Part shown: positions 36,433-45,819 of the stretch, piece by piece
How the letters are laid out: every line of letters starts with the position of its first letter
How positions within the stretch are numbered: position 1 is the stretch's first letter
Origin: Verrucomicrobiota bacterium
GTDB taxonomy: Bacteria > Verrucomicrobiota > Kiritimatiellia > SS1-B-03-39 > UBA6053
Length of the DNA: 64,000 nucleotides
Direction of reading: 5' to 3'
Assembly: GCA_020831635.1 (NCBI GenBank)
Contig: JAFIGC010000002.1
Coordinates: 1-64,000 of the forward strand
Notes under the pieces: model-generated
What the model was told of the DNA's origin: nothing
Seen by the model: only the letters and a program-made list of their open reading frames with translations
The model's database searches: none
Made by a program: the position numbers and the translations under genes

Positions 36433-36498
36433 ATTAGGAGAAGGAAAGAGGGAGGAAGGAGAGTATGGAGAGAAGGAGAGAGGGCGCGAAGTAGAGAG
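36433..36498 (+). repeat. Purine-rich GAAGGAGAGA tract
   Basis: An almost pure purine stretch built from GGAGAGAAGGAGAGA-like units ends in GCGCGAAGTAGAGAG. A similar tract with GACGAAGTAGAGAAG lies at 58262-58330, and a complementary pyrimidine version at 58452-58520. Confidence 0.75.
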
Positions 36499-36500
36499 TC

Positions 36501-36734
36501 CTAGCCCAGACTGAAATAGAGATAAGCGCCCAGCAGCAGTCCGAAGAGCAGTTCCACCGCGCCCAGTCTCCTGAATTCGTTCGGGGACATGTCCGCGACC
36601 ATCTTCCCGAATTTCGGAAAAAGCCGGGCGGAGATTTTTTGGCACAATCCGGGTGTAAGAATCACCAGGGTTCCCTCGACAAAGGTCCATGTGGCAATCA
36701 GTACCATTAATTTTTCGTATAGAGTCAGGTTCAT
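36501..36734 (-). CDS. Small DUF2065/YjeT-like membrane protein
   Basis: A 77-residue protein with two membrane helices: LMVLIATWTFVEGTLVILTP and AVELLFGLLLGAYLYFSLG, separated by a short polar loop ending in FRRLG. The layout EG...P...FRRLG...G matches DUF2065 proteins such as E. coli YjeT. The function of that family is unknown. The 197-base gap to the divergent TPR gene is AT-rich and holds three similar TTTACG/TGAAA words but no clear promoter. Confidence 0.55.
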   Translation of the reverse strand: MNLTLYEKLMVLIATWTFVEGTLVILTPGLCQKISARLFPKFGKMVADMSPNEFRRLGAVELLFGLLLGAYLYFSLG

Positions 36735-36931
36735 TTTGAAAAGCGAGCAAGATTCAAATCGCGGGAAATTTTTACGTGAAAGGTTATTCTATCGTGAAAT
36801 CAAGAGATTGAACGACAGGAAACGTAAATCTGTCTTGATTCTTTACGATGAAACTGTTTTATCATAAGAGACACAACTTTACCATATCCTTTGGCCAAAA
36901 TTGATTACGCCACATCCCGGAGCATCTTTAC

Positions 36932-39037
36932 ATGTACACTTTTATAAACATTCTCAAGAAAATTTTTCTATTTCCGTTGGACCTGATGTATCTCACCTAT
37001 GATTCGTGGATCATCGGGTTTCGTTATATCCTGACGCTCTTTCGGAAAGAGAAGGACCAGCCCTGTCATTTTTGTCGGGGAGAGGATTATCGTGAGGAAA
37101 ACCATCCGGTCCGGGCGGTGTTGAAGTATCAGAACATGTGGTTGGTTCGGCTGGTGTCTCCCTGCATCCGGGTCAAGCAGACGGGTCGCAAGCGGGTGGC
37201 CTTGTGCAGGCGGGAAGGCGGCTACACGCGGGCAAGCGCCAAAGCTCCCGCCATGGCCTTGTTTCTGACCTTTTTTTGGCTGTTTGGTACCATTCAGGGC
37301 ATGAAAGCCCTCTCTTCGGATCCCGATCAATTTTGGGCCAACTTCATCACCTTTTTCAATCCTTCCCGCACTTCGGGTGTTGAGGAAGATGCGGATTTCC
37401 TCGTCCGCGGCGAGGCCCGGCACAACCCCGAGCGCGCGGAGCGCTATTTCAACATTGGGGTGCGCGAGTTCGAACAGGGGCGTTACAACGATGCCCAGGT
37501 CAATTTCCGAATTGCCATTCAGAGTGACCCCATGCGTTCGGATTTGCATTTTTATCTGGCAAGGTCTCTTTTGGCCGTGGGGCAGCTTGTGCAGGGCGAG
37601 AACAGCATTCGGCGTACCTTGGAATTGAAAGAAGACCATGCGGAAGCTTTGTTGATCATGGCGGAATTGCATGAACGCCGCGAAGAACGTACCCAGGCCT
37701 TGGAAAAAGCGGCCCGGGCATTGGAATTGGAACCGAACAATACCCAGGCGCTTCGCATGAACGCCGGGTTGCGCGCGGCCCTCGGTCAAAGGGAAATAGT
37801 GCGGGATTTGGCCGACCGTCTCTATGAACTGGATGGACAACGTCCCGCGACCCTGGCGTTTTTGGGGCGTTTGGAATTCAATGTGTTTCAAGACGTGGAC
37901 CGCGCCCGGGTGCTTTTGAATCAAGCCTTGGAACTGAACCCGAATTTTGTCGAGGCGCTTTTGGCGATGATCCCCATTTACGCCATGGACGAAGACATTG
38001 AGCGGGTGGACCGAACTTTGGCGCAGGTGATTGAACTACAGCCCGACAATTTGCAGGCCCGCCGATTGGAAGCGGAGTTGTTGATGTCCAGATATGGACT
38101 GCAAGTGGGCTTGCGGGCCTACAGCCGTTTGTTGACCCGCTTTGCGGGAGATTTGGGCATTCGGTTGCGCTACGCGGAATTGCTCATGCAATCGGGACAG
38201 TTGAGTGAAGGCAAACGGGTGGCCCAGCAATTGACCGCGTCCCGGGTCCCCGCCATTGAACGTTCCTCGCACTGGATGCTGGCGCAGATGTACGCGCAAG
38301 TGCGAATGTTGGATGAAGCGGCGGATCACGCCCAACGTGCCTTGGATCGCACCCCGGGCGCCCGGAACATTCAGCAGTTCCTGGGACAGGTTTACTTGCA
38401 AAGCCAGAAACCCGCCGATGCCCGCCGGGTGTTGAGTCGGGCGTTGGTCCAACATCCGGGGGACATTGGGATTCTCAACCTGTTGAGCCAAAGCATGGTG
38501 CAACTGGGAGAAGTGAACCAGGCCCTTGAGCTGTTGCAATCCGAACTGGATAAAAATCCAGAAGCGGACGCCATCCGTTTGCGCATGGTGGAAATCCGCA
38601 TGCAGTCCGATCGCTGGCGGGAAAGTCTGGCCGATACCCGGTATCTGCACGAAAAATATCAGGAACGCCCTGAACTGGCGAACAATCTGGCTTTTCTGTT
38701 GGCCCGCAGCGGGCAGGATTTGGATTATGCCCTGTCGTTGTCGGAAGGGTTGATGGAACAATACGGGGAGAATCCGATTATCATGGACACACATGCTTAC
38801 GTGTTGGCGGCCCGAGGAAAGCACGACGAAGCCGTGCCCTTGCTGGAAGCCGCCTTGGGCAAAGCGCCCGCGAACCCCACCATCCGCTTTCATTTGGCCA
38901 AAAGTCTCCAAGCCGTTGGGCGTAAAGCGGAAGCTCGGCAACACCTGGAAGCCGTTTTGATTATTGATCCCGACTTTGCGCAGGCCGGCGAAGTGCGCAG
39001 TATCTTAAACACCCTGGCCGCAGAGGTATCCTCATGA
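36932..39037 (+). CDS. Membrane-anchored TPR protein of the exosortase operon
   Basis: A 701-residue protein. The first 110 residues form a cytosolic or membrane-associated region with scattered cysteines (PCHFCRGEDYREE). A membrane helix lies at about 108-125 (MALFLTFFWLFGTIQGM). The rest, from about residue 160, is a solenoid of about 15 tetratricopeptide repeats (AERYFNIGVREFEQGRYNDA, then FHLAKSLQAVGRKAEARQHL). Its stop overlaps the exosortase start (ATGA). TPR proteins of the PrsT type are regular partners of exosortases. Here it may hold the sorting machinery or its substrates in place. Confidence 0.78.
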   Translation: MYTFINILKKIFLFPLDLMYLTYDSWIIGFRYILTLFRKEKDQPCHFCRGEDYREENHPVRAVLKYQNMWLVRLVSPCIRVKQTGRKRVALCRREGGYTRASAKAPAMALFLTFFWLFGTIQGMKALSSDPDQFWANFITFFNPSRTSGVEEDADFLVRGEARHNPERAERYFNIGVREFEQGRYNDAQVNFRIAIQSDPMRSDLHFYLARSLLAVGQLVQGENSIRRTLELKEDHAEALLIMAELHERREERTQALEKAARALELEPNNTQALRMNAGLRAALGQREIVRDLADRLYELDGQRPATLAFLGRLEFNVFQDVDRARVLLNQALELNPNFVEALLAMIPIYAMDEDIERVDRTLAQVIELQPDNLQARRLEAELLMSRYGLQVGLRAYSRLLTRFAGDLGIRLRYAELLMQSGQLSEGKRVAQQLTASRVPAIERSSHWMLAQMYAQVRMLDEAADHAQRALDRTPGARNIQQFLGQVYLQSQKPADARRVLSRALVQHPGDIGILNLLSQSMVQLGEVNQALELLQSELDKNPEADAIRLRMVEIRMQSDRWRESLADTRYLHEKYQERPELANNLAFLLARSGQDLDYALSLSEGLMEQYGENPIIMDTHAYVLAARGKHDEAVPLLEAALGKAPANPTIRFHLAKSLQAVGRKAEARQHLEAVLIIDPDFAQAGEVRSILNTLAAEVSS

Positions 39038-41007
39038 GTACACGTTCATCCGATCCCAACGAAAACGAGAACAAGGAAAACGATAAAAAAATCGCCCCGG
39101 AGACCCAGTCCAGGTCTCGGCGCTCACGCTCCACGCCCTATGAATATGGGTATTCGGTCATGCGTCAGTTGGTACGTGTGCCGCAATTGGATTTCGTGGA
39201 CCTGATTTGGATTGGGGTCGGCACGGTCCTGTGCAATGCCTACATGCTCATTACCCTGTTCCGCTTTTATTTGAACATGGAGGATTATTCCCATGCCATT
39301 TTGGTGCCGGTCATTGCCGCGGCCGCCGCATGGAAAGTCATCGCCAATGCGGAAAAGGATAAAAAGCCCAAGGTGGTGGGGCAATTCTGGGGTTTTCCCG
39401 TTTTAACTTTCGGGCTTTTGCTGCAATTTGCGGCCATGTGGTATGAAATCGGTTTGGTCGCGGGCGGGGTGGTCAGCGAATACGTCACCAGCGTGGGCTT
39501 GGTGATTACCATTTGGGGGCTTTTCATCTGTTTCTTCGGCTTCGGGGCCTTGAAGATGTTTTGGTTCCCTTTGTTGTACCTGATTTTTTTGATTCCCGGC
39601 TTGCCCGGTCCGCCCGAGGTCTGGCTGAAAAACGCCTTGCGCAACACGGTGACCGTGTGGTCTTCCCGGACCTTGGAACTGTTTGGATACAGCGTTCTGG
39701 TCGAAGGCAATGTCATCACCATCCCCGGCGTGGTGCTGGGCGTGGCGGATGCGTGCAGTGGCATCCGCTCCTTGTGGGCCATGCTGGCGGTGGCCCCGGC
39801 GATCGCCTGGTTCCTTCGTCTCCGGCCATTCTTGATTTCGCTGTTCATTCCCTTGGGCATCTTTTTGGCGATTTTTCAGAACATCATTCGGGTGGTGGCC
39901 ACGGCCCTGCTTTGCGACTGGTTTGACATGAGTTGGGCCTCGGGCACCAAGCACGACATCGTGGGCGGCCTCTCGTTCTTCATCGTCTCCATGATCATGG
40001 TCATCCTTTCCCGGATTTTGGCGCCGCCGCCCCAAGGCAAGAAAGACATGTATGGAGACTACGGCACCTATGGCGTTTATGGCCATTATGGCAGTGGTTC
40101 CTACGGATCTTATGGGGCGTACCATTCCGCGAATGACCCCGAAGAAGATGACGAGAAGGCCCCGCAAATGGAAGCCGAAGACCAACGCGAACTTTTCTTT
40201 TCCCGTATTGCGAAGGTCCGCACCGGCGTATTCGTTTGTCTCCTCCTCATGGGACTGGGCCAATTGGCCATCTTCCAGCGCTACGCCGTCCGCAGCCGGG
40301 TTCAATACATGATCTCGCAGAATCGGGATCCCCTGGACGCCTTTCCGGGCGAAGTCGGACCTTTCCGCCGAATTTATTGGGGCGAATTGCCCGAGGACGC
40401 CCTCCGCATTCTTCGTCCCTCCGAAAGTTACGTGGCTTGGTACTCGTCCGAGGATGACCGACTCATCAACGTGATTATCAATTTCTGGGAGCCCGTGATC
40501 GGGTTCCATGGCAACAGTTGGTCATTCCCCCACTCGCCGGACGTGTGTTTCCGGGAAGCGGGCTGGGTGTTGGCCGAAACCCCGGAACTCCCGGATCATT
40601 TGGACAATCCCAATGAGGTGGTGTTCTCTCGCTTGTATAAAAACGAGATCCTCGGGACCACGCAGATGGTGCTCTACTGGTACAACCGGGACCAGATTTC
40701 CATGATGATGAACGAGCAAATCGATGAAAACGTCACTCATGGAAATTTTCACAGCTATTTGGGACGGCTCAGTCACGTGGCCCGTTCTTGGAAGTATCCC
40801 AAGGAATACAGCCGTTTCCAATATTCCGTGGGCATTTACGTGCAAGAGCAGCGCAGCGTGGAAGATACCATCGAATTGGCCCAGGAATTTGCCAAACATC
40901 TTCGTGAAAAAACCTCCCAATTCGGATTGCGTCCCCTCCAAGAGATGGATTTGGACGGAATGGGCATGGATGAAGCGCTGGTTGCCGAACTTGAAGCGAA
41001 TGACTGA
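39034..41007 (+). CDS. Exosortase fused to an EpsI-like domain
   Basis: A 657-residue membrane protein. Residues 60-330 are the exosortase, with about eight membrane segments and the catalytic set Cys241 (VADACSGIRSL), Arg286 (FQNIIRVVAT) and His307 (GTKHDIVGG). It would cleave C-terminal sorting signals of exported proteins in exopolysaccharide-linked systems. Residues 339-370 are a Tyr-Gly-rich linker (MYGDYGTYGVYGHYGSGSYG). After one more membrane helix, residues 410-640 resemble EpsI/DUF3485 (SWSFPHSPDVCFREAGW). No protein with a PEP-CTERM-like C terminus occurs in the window, so the substrates lie elsewhere. Confidence 0.88.
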   Translation: MSTRSSDPNENENKENDKKIAPETQSRSRRSRSTPYEYGYSVMRQLVRVPQLDFVDLIWIGVGTVLCNAYMLITLFRFYLNMEDYSHAILVPVIAAAAAWKVIANAEKDKKPKVVGQFWGFPVLTFGLLLQFAAMWYEIGLVAGGVVSEYVTSVGLVITIWGLFICFFGFGALKMFWFPLLYLIFLIPGLPGPPEVWLKNALRNTVTVWSSRTLELFGYSVLVEGNVITIPGVVLGVADACSGIRSLWAMLAVAPAIAWFLRLRPFLISLFIPLGIFLAIFQNIIRVVATALLCDWFDMSWASGTKHDIVGGLSFFIVSMIMVILSRILAPPPQGKKDMYGDYGTYGVYGHYGSGSYGSYGAYHSANDPEEDDEKAPQMEAEDQRELFFSRIAKVRTGVFVCLLLMGLGQLAIFQRYAVRSRVQYMISQNRDPLDAFPGEVGPFRRIYWGELPEDALRILRPSESYVAWYSSEDDRLINVIINFWEPVIGFHGNSWSFPHSPDVCFREAGWVLAETPELPDHLDNPNEVVFSRLYKNEILGTTQMVLYWYNRDQISMMMNEQIDENVTHGNFHSYLGRLSHVARSWKYPKEYSRFQYSVGIYVQEQRSVEDTIELAQEFAKHLREKTSQFGLRPLQEMDLDGMGMDEALVAELEAND

Positions 41008-42241
41008 CAACATACGATTGACCACGCACGTGCCGCGACGGCGTTTTGGACGCACGGAACTTCGGATGCCGGTGTTTACCACCGGCGGCATGCGATATCA
41101 GCAGGATTGGAAAGATCTGCCGGAAACGGAAATCACGGCGGAATCCACCGCCCATGTGGGCACCTGTATCGAGACCTCTCTGTCGCATGGCATCAACCAC
41201 ATTGAAACCGCTCGCGGATATGGGAGTTCCGAATTTCAATTGGGTCAGGTTTTCCCCAAATTCGACCGGGACGATCTGATCGTGCAAACGAAAATCGGGA
41301 TTCGGAATTCGCTGGAGGAATTCGTGGATTCGTTCGAAACCAGCATGTCCCGGCTGAAGCTCAAGCATGTGGATTTGCTTTCCATTCACGGGATTAACAC
41401 CGACGAAGACTACCAAAAGGCCTTGGCCTATGGGGTGCCGCAAATGCGGAAGTGGCGGGAGCAGGGCCGGGTGCGTTTTATCGGGTTTTCCACCCACGGA
41501 CCCGCCGATGTCATTGCCAAGGCGGTATTCAGCGGACTGTTCGACTATTTCAATGTCCACTGGTATTTCGTGAACAACGACAACTGGCACGCGATCCAAG
41601 CGGCGGCGCATCAGGACATGGGCGTGTTTATCATCAGTCCCAATGACAAAGGGGGACGTCTTTGGGATCCGCCGCAAAAATTGCGTGATTTCTGTCAGCC
41701 CCTTTCTCCCATGCAGTTCAATGACTTGTACTGTCTGAGCCGTCCGGAAGTCCATACCCTGAGTTTGGGCGCGTCCAGGCCGGGGGATTATGCCGAACAT
41801 GTGGAGGCCATGAAATGGTACGACGACCGCCAGACGATTTCCGAAACCATCGCCGGTCGGATTCGCAAGGAAATCGACGCCTGTTTCATTCCCGGCTGGC
41901 ATCGCAACTATGCCGCCGGCATTCCGCCGCAATCCCTGAGTCCGGGCGGCGTCAATGTGCGCGAAATCATGCGCCTGTACACCTGGGCCAAGGCCATGGA
42001 CATGGTGGAATACGCCAAAGGCCGGTATAATATGTTCAGCAACGGGGGGCCTTGGTTCCCCGGGGATACGCCGGAGGATTACGATGTCGCGGAAATGGAA
42101 AAGGCCTTGTCCGGCGCCCCCGATCCCAAGCGTATCCTGCGATATTTGGAAGAAGCCCACGAACTGTTGAAAGGCGAGGCGGTCCAACGGCAGAGCGTGG
42201 CCGAAAAAGAAGATTCAGAAGAAGAAGAGGAGGGCGCATGA
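41000..42241 (+). CDS. Aldo/keto reductase with HIETARGYG active site
   Basis: A 413-residue NAD(P)H-dependent TIM-barrel oxidoreductase. Of the family tetrad, Tyr74, Lys98 and His130 are present, but the usual Asp is Glu69 (HIETARGYGSSEFQLG). The same ETARGYG form occurs in a cyanobacterial-type subfamily that also begins with FGRTELxMPVFxxGGMRYQ, so this is a subfamily trait and not damage. The start at 41000 overlaps the exosortase stop by 8 bases. The C-terminal 100 residues are helical with an acidic tail (EDSEEEEEGA). The substrate is unknown. Confidence 0.85.
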   Translation: MTDNIRLTTHVPRRRFGRTELRMPVFTTGGMRYQQDWKDLPETEITAESTAHVGTCIETSLSHGINHIETARGYGSSEFQLGQVFPKFDRDDLIVQTKIGIRNSLEEFVDSFETSMSRLKLKHVDLLSIHGINTDEDYQKALAYGVPQMRKWREQGRVRFIGFSTHGPADVIAKAVFSGLFDYFNVHWYFVNNDNWHAIQAAAHQDMGVFIISPNDKGGRLWDPPQKLRDFCQPLSPMQFNDLYCLSRPEVHTLSLGASRPGDYAEHVEAMKWYDDRQTISETIAGRIRKEIDACFIPGWHRNYAAGIPPQSLSPGGVNVREIMRLYTWAKAMDMVEYAKGRYNMFSNGGPWFPGDTPEDYDVAEMEKALSGAPDPKRILRYLEEAHELLKGEAVQRQSVAEKEDSEEEEEGA

Positions 42242-42507
42242 AAGACAACACCTTTGGGGACACCGAAATCGAGTTCCCCGTGACCGTTCACTTCCGGATT
42301 ATTTGCCATGCCGAAGCAGACGTGAGCCTCCGTGTCAAAGAAGCGGCCCAGTCATTGCGTCTGGAAGAACATTTGCAGGATGGCAACACCAGTGGGGGAG
42401 GGAGGTACCGTTCGTACAACCTCAGCCTGGAAGTGGACTCCCTGGAGCGCATGCAGAAAATCGACCGCACCTTTCGCGCCGTGGATGGCGTGAAAATGGT
42501 TTTGTGA
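42238..42507 (+). CDS. DUF493/YbeD-like small protein
   Basis: An 89-residue protein with an ACT-like fold expected for DUF493. It contains EFPVTVHFRIICHAEADV and YRSYNLSLEVDSLERMQKID, the two halves of the family pattern. I chose 42238, which overlaps the AKR stop (ATGA) and has an AGAGGAGGG site. In E. coli the gene sits near lipoate genes; here it closes the exosortase operon. The function is unknown. Confidence 0.8.
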   Translation: MKDNTFGDTEIEFPVTVHFRIICHAEADVSLRVKEAAQSLRLEEHLQDGNTSGGGRYRSYNLSLEVDSLERMQKIDRTFRAVDGVKMVL

Positions 42508-42575
42508 CGGTTCGCGCGGAAACAAATTCACCGAATCCATTGGGATGGGATTTTGACCCTACCCTGAGGTCGGTG

Positions 42576-43450
42576 TTACTCCTGAAGATCTTTCATGCGG
42601 CGGAATTCACTGTCGGGTCTGGCGGCCAGTTCCGCATAGGTCCCGGTTTCCACGATACGTCCGTTTTTCATGACCACCACCTGATCCACATTGCGGATGG
42701 TGGAGAGGCGGCGGGCGACGGTCAGGGTGGTGCGTCCTTTGATCAGTTTTTCAATCGCGTCCTGCACCAGTTTTTCGGAGACCACGTCGAGGGTGGAGGT
42801 GGGTTCGTCCAGCACGATGACCCGCGGGTCGCGGACGAGCACGCGGGCGATGGCCAGGCGTTGCCGCTGCCCGCAGGAGAGAAGAGCACCGCCCTCTCCG
42901 ATGCGGGCGTCCAGTCCTTCGGGAAGCGTGTCCACAAACTCCCGGACATTGGCGGCGTCGAGGATGTGTTGAAATTCAGCTTCATTTACGGCGTCGGCCC
43001 CGAAGAGGATGTTTTCCCGGATGGTGCCTTCAAAGAAAATGCTTTCCTGGGGAACCACCGAGATAAAGCGCCGCCAGCTTCGCATATCCACGGTGTTCAT
43101 GTCGGCGCCATCCAGGAGGATCCTGCCGAATGTGGTGCGGCGGAATCCGATGGTCAGCCGGAGGATCGTGGATTTTCCGCCACCGCTGGGGCCGACGACG
43201 GCCACGGATTTTCCCGCCGGAATGTGCAGCGTCACCTCGTCGACCGCGGGCCGGTCCATTTCCCGGTACTGGTAGGACACGTGTTGAAGCTCGATTTCCC
43301 CGGCCACTCCAGAGACGATGGTTTTCCCCTGATTGAGTTCCAGGTCCGGACATTCCAGAATTTCGCCGATGGAGCGAACCGACTCCATGCCTTTCGCCAG
43401 TTGGGGGTACAGGTTCATGACCGTGTTGATCTGCATCCAGTTCCAGTTTG
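42576..43450 (-). pseudogene. ABC exporter remnant: nucleotide-binding domain without membrane domain
   Basis: This is the C-terminal part of a fused ABC exporter (MsbA/LapB type). It begins at the last membrane-domain helix (MNLYPQLAKGMESVRSIGEI). A complete ATPase follows: Walker A GPSGGGKST, Q-loop VPQES, signature LLSCGQRQR (usually LSGGQ, so altered) and Walker B VIVLDEP. The H-loop is VARRLSTI, with the expected His replaced by Arg. The whole membrane domain is gone. Upstream sequence switches at about 43450 to a GH95 fragment in another frame. Loss of the membrane half, the altered signature and the missing switch His argue against function. Confidence 0.8.
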
Positions 43451-43452
43451 CC

Positions 43453-43951
43453 CCGCACCGCGCCGGGGCGGTTGCTCCGTACACGGAAATGAATGGTGCT
43501 TGTCACTCGGGACACAAACAATTCGCGGGTAAACTCAAGATCCCCCTCTGTTCACTTCACCCAGGCCCGGCCGGTGTCAAACTCCACTCCGCGCCGGTAC
43601 CCGCGAAACGGAGCGGACGGTGTGGTGTTCAGCGTCAGCCCGCAGAAGGGATGGTAGGGGTCCCGTCCCGCGCTGGTGTGCATCGAAGCCTCTCCACCCA
43701 GGCGCTCCTTGTACACTTCAAACAAATGATTGTCCGCCTCCTGGTTCTTCCCCTCCCGGATCAGACGGCGGACCTCCGGAAGCTGGTCGGACACATCCAG
43801 CTGTTCGGGCACGTCCCGGGGATAGTACAAGTCCTCATGATTGAACAGGAGCCTTTCTTGGCTGATGCGTCCGTACATCATCGCCCCCACCGCGCCGCTG
43901 CCGGTGGGTAAAGCGTCCTGCCAGCGACGGGCGGGGGTTTTTCAGGATCAT
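43453..43951 (-). pseudogene. GH95 (alpha-L-fucosidase/galactosidase-type) N-terminal remnant
   Basis: The gene would start at 43951, overlapping the rhamnosidase stop (ATGA). Three defects are visible. A C5 run at 43933-43937 breaks the frame; with C4 it reads MILKNPARRWQDALPTGSGA, then VGAMMYGRISQERLLFNHED. An in-frame TGA at 43552-43554 interrupts GRAWVK/TEGDLEFTRELFVS. The sequence ends at about 43453 after FRVRSNRPGAV, where the ABC remnant begins. Only the N-terminal beta domain survives. Coupling to a GH78 gene suggests a former rhamnose- and fucose-rich glycan locus. Confidence 0.8.
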
Positions 43952-45819
43952 TCCGGTTTGCGAGTCTGCTGGGGGCATAAGGTTCGATTTCCTGTTGCGG
44001 GAATGCATTGGGTATTATACACCAGCTCGTGGAAGCCGGGCGTGAGGTTGTCGACGAAGAGGGCATCCCCTTCAAAAAAGCCGCTGACCGGTTTTCCGTC
44101 CACGAGGAGGGTTGGGTCCGCTTGACCGCCTTGCTTCAGCCCGACCTTGGCGCGGACATTCCCGGGGATATTCACCTCAAGTTTCCGCTGACCCGACGGA
44201 TGGACGGAGAGGGAAACGGAGATGGGGCCTTTAGGGCTTGGAACGGTGCCCGAGACCTGCGCAAGGGCGCCGGGTTGAGGGTGGATCAGGACCTTTCGAA
44301 AACCGGGTTCCAGGGGGCGAACTCCCAGAAGAAAGCGGGGAAGGATGTTCGCGGGCGCAGCCCCCCAGGCATGATTCCAGTCCAGATTCTTTTTGTATTT
44401 CAAGTCCCAGGCCTCCCAGGTGATGGTGGTGCCCAGTTCAATCATGTGCCACCAGCCCCGGTCGTGTTTGGCGGTCATCAGCTCCAGGGCAGCATCCTCC
44501 TCGCCATTTAAATAGAGGGCTTCGAGCAGGTACTGGGCCCCATAGACGCTGCAGGCCATGCCGCGTGATTTCACAAAGGCCACGACCGGGGCTTTTCGGG
44601 CATCGGGCACCAGATCAAAGGCCAGCATAAACATGTTGCTGTGCAGGGAGGCGTGTTGCGACCCCTCGCCGTCGATGTAACAGCCCCGGGTTTCATCGAA
44701 GAGGAGTTGGTTGAGGGTGTCACAGACCACGTCCGCCCGGTCCGCAAACAAACGCTGATCGTCGCTTCGGCCCAGAGCGCCGGCAATGTGCGACATGAGT
44801 TTGAGTGCGTGCGCATGGAAGGCGTTGACCACGGTGTTGACGGGCAACATCTCATGGTTGTCCCGCTCGCCGGTGCCGCCCTCGGTGAAGGAGCCGGGCG
44901 GCCAGTCCACAAGATCCCGAAGTCCGTGCTTGGAAAGATAGGTCTCCCCATGCATGTGAAGCCGCTTTTCAAACGCCACGGTGCGGCACTCCGACGCGGT
45001 GCTGATCAGTCCATCGGGACGGGCCAATTCGATCAGGGTTTTTGCACACAGGTCCTCATAAAATTCCTCCAGGGATGACGTCTCACCGGTGTACAGATAA
45101 TCGGCCCAGGCCATCATCACCGAATGCAAATGCCACTCGGTCGGCCAGGTCGGGTTTTGGATGAGGTATTCATGGGTGTAGCGGGCGAGGGCGTATTCGC
45201 TGTCGACCGCATAATGCCCCAGTTGGTTGATGTAGGCGTCGCCCTCGTAGGGAATGCGTTCCCGGTCACCGTCTACGTAGACGCCGCAAAAAGTGGTGGC
45301 CTTGATGCTGTATTTGCAGAGATCCCAGACGCCGTTGAGCACTCCGTCGCTGGAAGAGAAGGCGGAGGCCCCGTCGTCAAAGGGATACTGCACGCGGATT
45401 TGGCGGACAGCCGCGGCGTCGACACCTTCGGTATCTTCGATTTCCGCGTACCGGAACGGAAACACTTCGCCGATTTCAGGAGGCATTTTGATGGCCGCCG
45501 GACCCGTATTGCGTTTGTCGGGCGGGATCACGATCCGGGTTCCGGCTTCGTCCGGACTGATCTCCTGCTCAATGCGGATATATCGGATGGTTCCGGCCGG
45601 GGAACTCTCCACCCGGCCGTCCGCGGTCAATTGCTCCCCCAGGTGAACGACGATGCGGCCCTCTTTTGCAGTCCCCGCAAACGGAACAACCAGGGTCCCG
45701 AACGCGGCTTTGCCGAAATCAAGAAACAGCGTTCCCTCCTCTGTGATGCGTGTATGGGCCGGAGTCGCTTCGATCTGCTGCAGGGGTTTTCTCGTAACGG
45801 TATATCGTTGATTTGACAT
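43948..45819 (-). CDS. GH78-type alpha-L-rhamnosidase
   Basis: A 623-residue (alpha/alpha)6-barrel enzyme releasing terminal rhamnose. I chose 45819 with an AGGAAA ribosome site; the ORF-track start is farther upstream without one. A beta-domain spans about 1-170, the barrel about 180-520 and a C-terminal beta-domain the rest. VDGDRERIPYEGDA corresponds to the DCPxRERxxxxGD segment that carries the general acid. ELGTTITWEAWD and WNHAWGAAPANILPRFLLGV match the conserved end of the barrel. No signal peptide is present, so it would act on imported oligomers. It appears intact, although its downstream partner gene is broken. Confidence 0.85.
   Translation of the reverse strand: MSNQRYTVTRKPLQQIEATPAHTRITEEGTLFLDFGKAAFGTLVVPFAGTAKEGRIVVHLGEQLTADGRVESSPAGTIRYIRIEQEISPDEAGTRIVIPPDKRNTGPAAIKMPPEIGEVFPFRYAEIEDTEGVDAAAVRQIRVQYPFDDGASAFSSSDGVLNGVWDLCKYSIKATTFCGVYVDGDRERIPYEGDAYINQLGHYAVDSEYALARYTHEYLIQNPTWPTEWHLHSVMMAWADYLYTGETSSLEEFYEDLCAKTLIELARPDGLISTASECRTVAFEKRLHMHGETYLSKHGLRDLVDWPPGSFTEGGTGERDNHEMLPVNTVVNAFHAHALKLMSHIAGALGRSDDQRLFADRADVVCDTLNQLLFDETRGCYIDGEGSQHASLHSNMFMLAFDLVPDARKAPVVAFVKSRGMACSVYGAQYLLEALYLNGEEDAALELMTAKHDRGWWHMIELGTTITWEAWDLKYKKNLDWNHAWGAAPANILPRFLLGVRPLEPGFRKVLIHPQPGALAQVSGTVPSPKGPISVSLSVHPSGQRKLEVNIPGNVRAKVGLKQGGQADPTLLVDGKPVSGFFEGDALFVDNLTPGFHELVYNTQCIPATGNRTLCPQQTRKPE

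Noticed and set aside
35239-36750. 503-codon minus-strand ORF
   Set aside because: It is antisense to GT4 and runs through the purine tract.
41200-41215. Asp-to-Glu change in the AKR tetrad as a sign of inactivation
   Set aside because: The HIETARGYG form recurs in a known subfamily of similar proteins, so it is a family trait.
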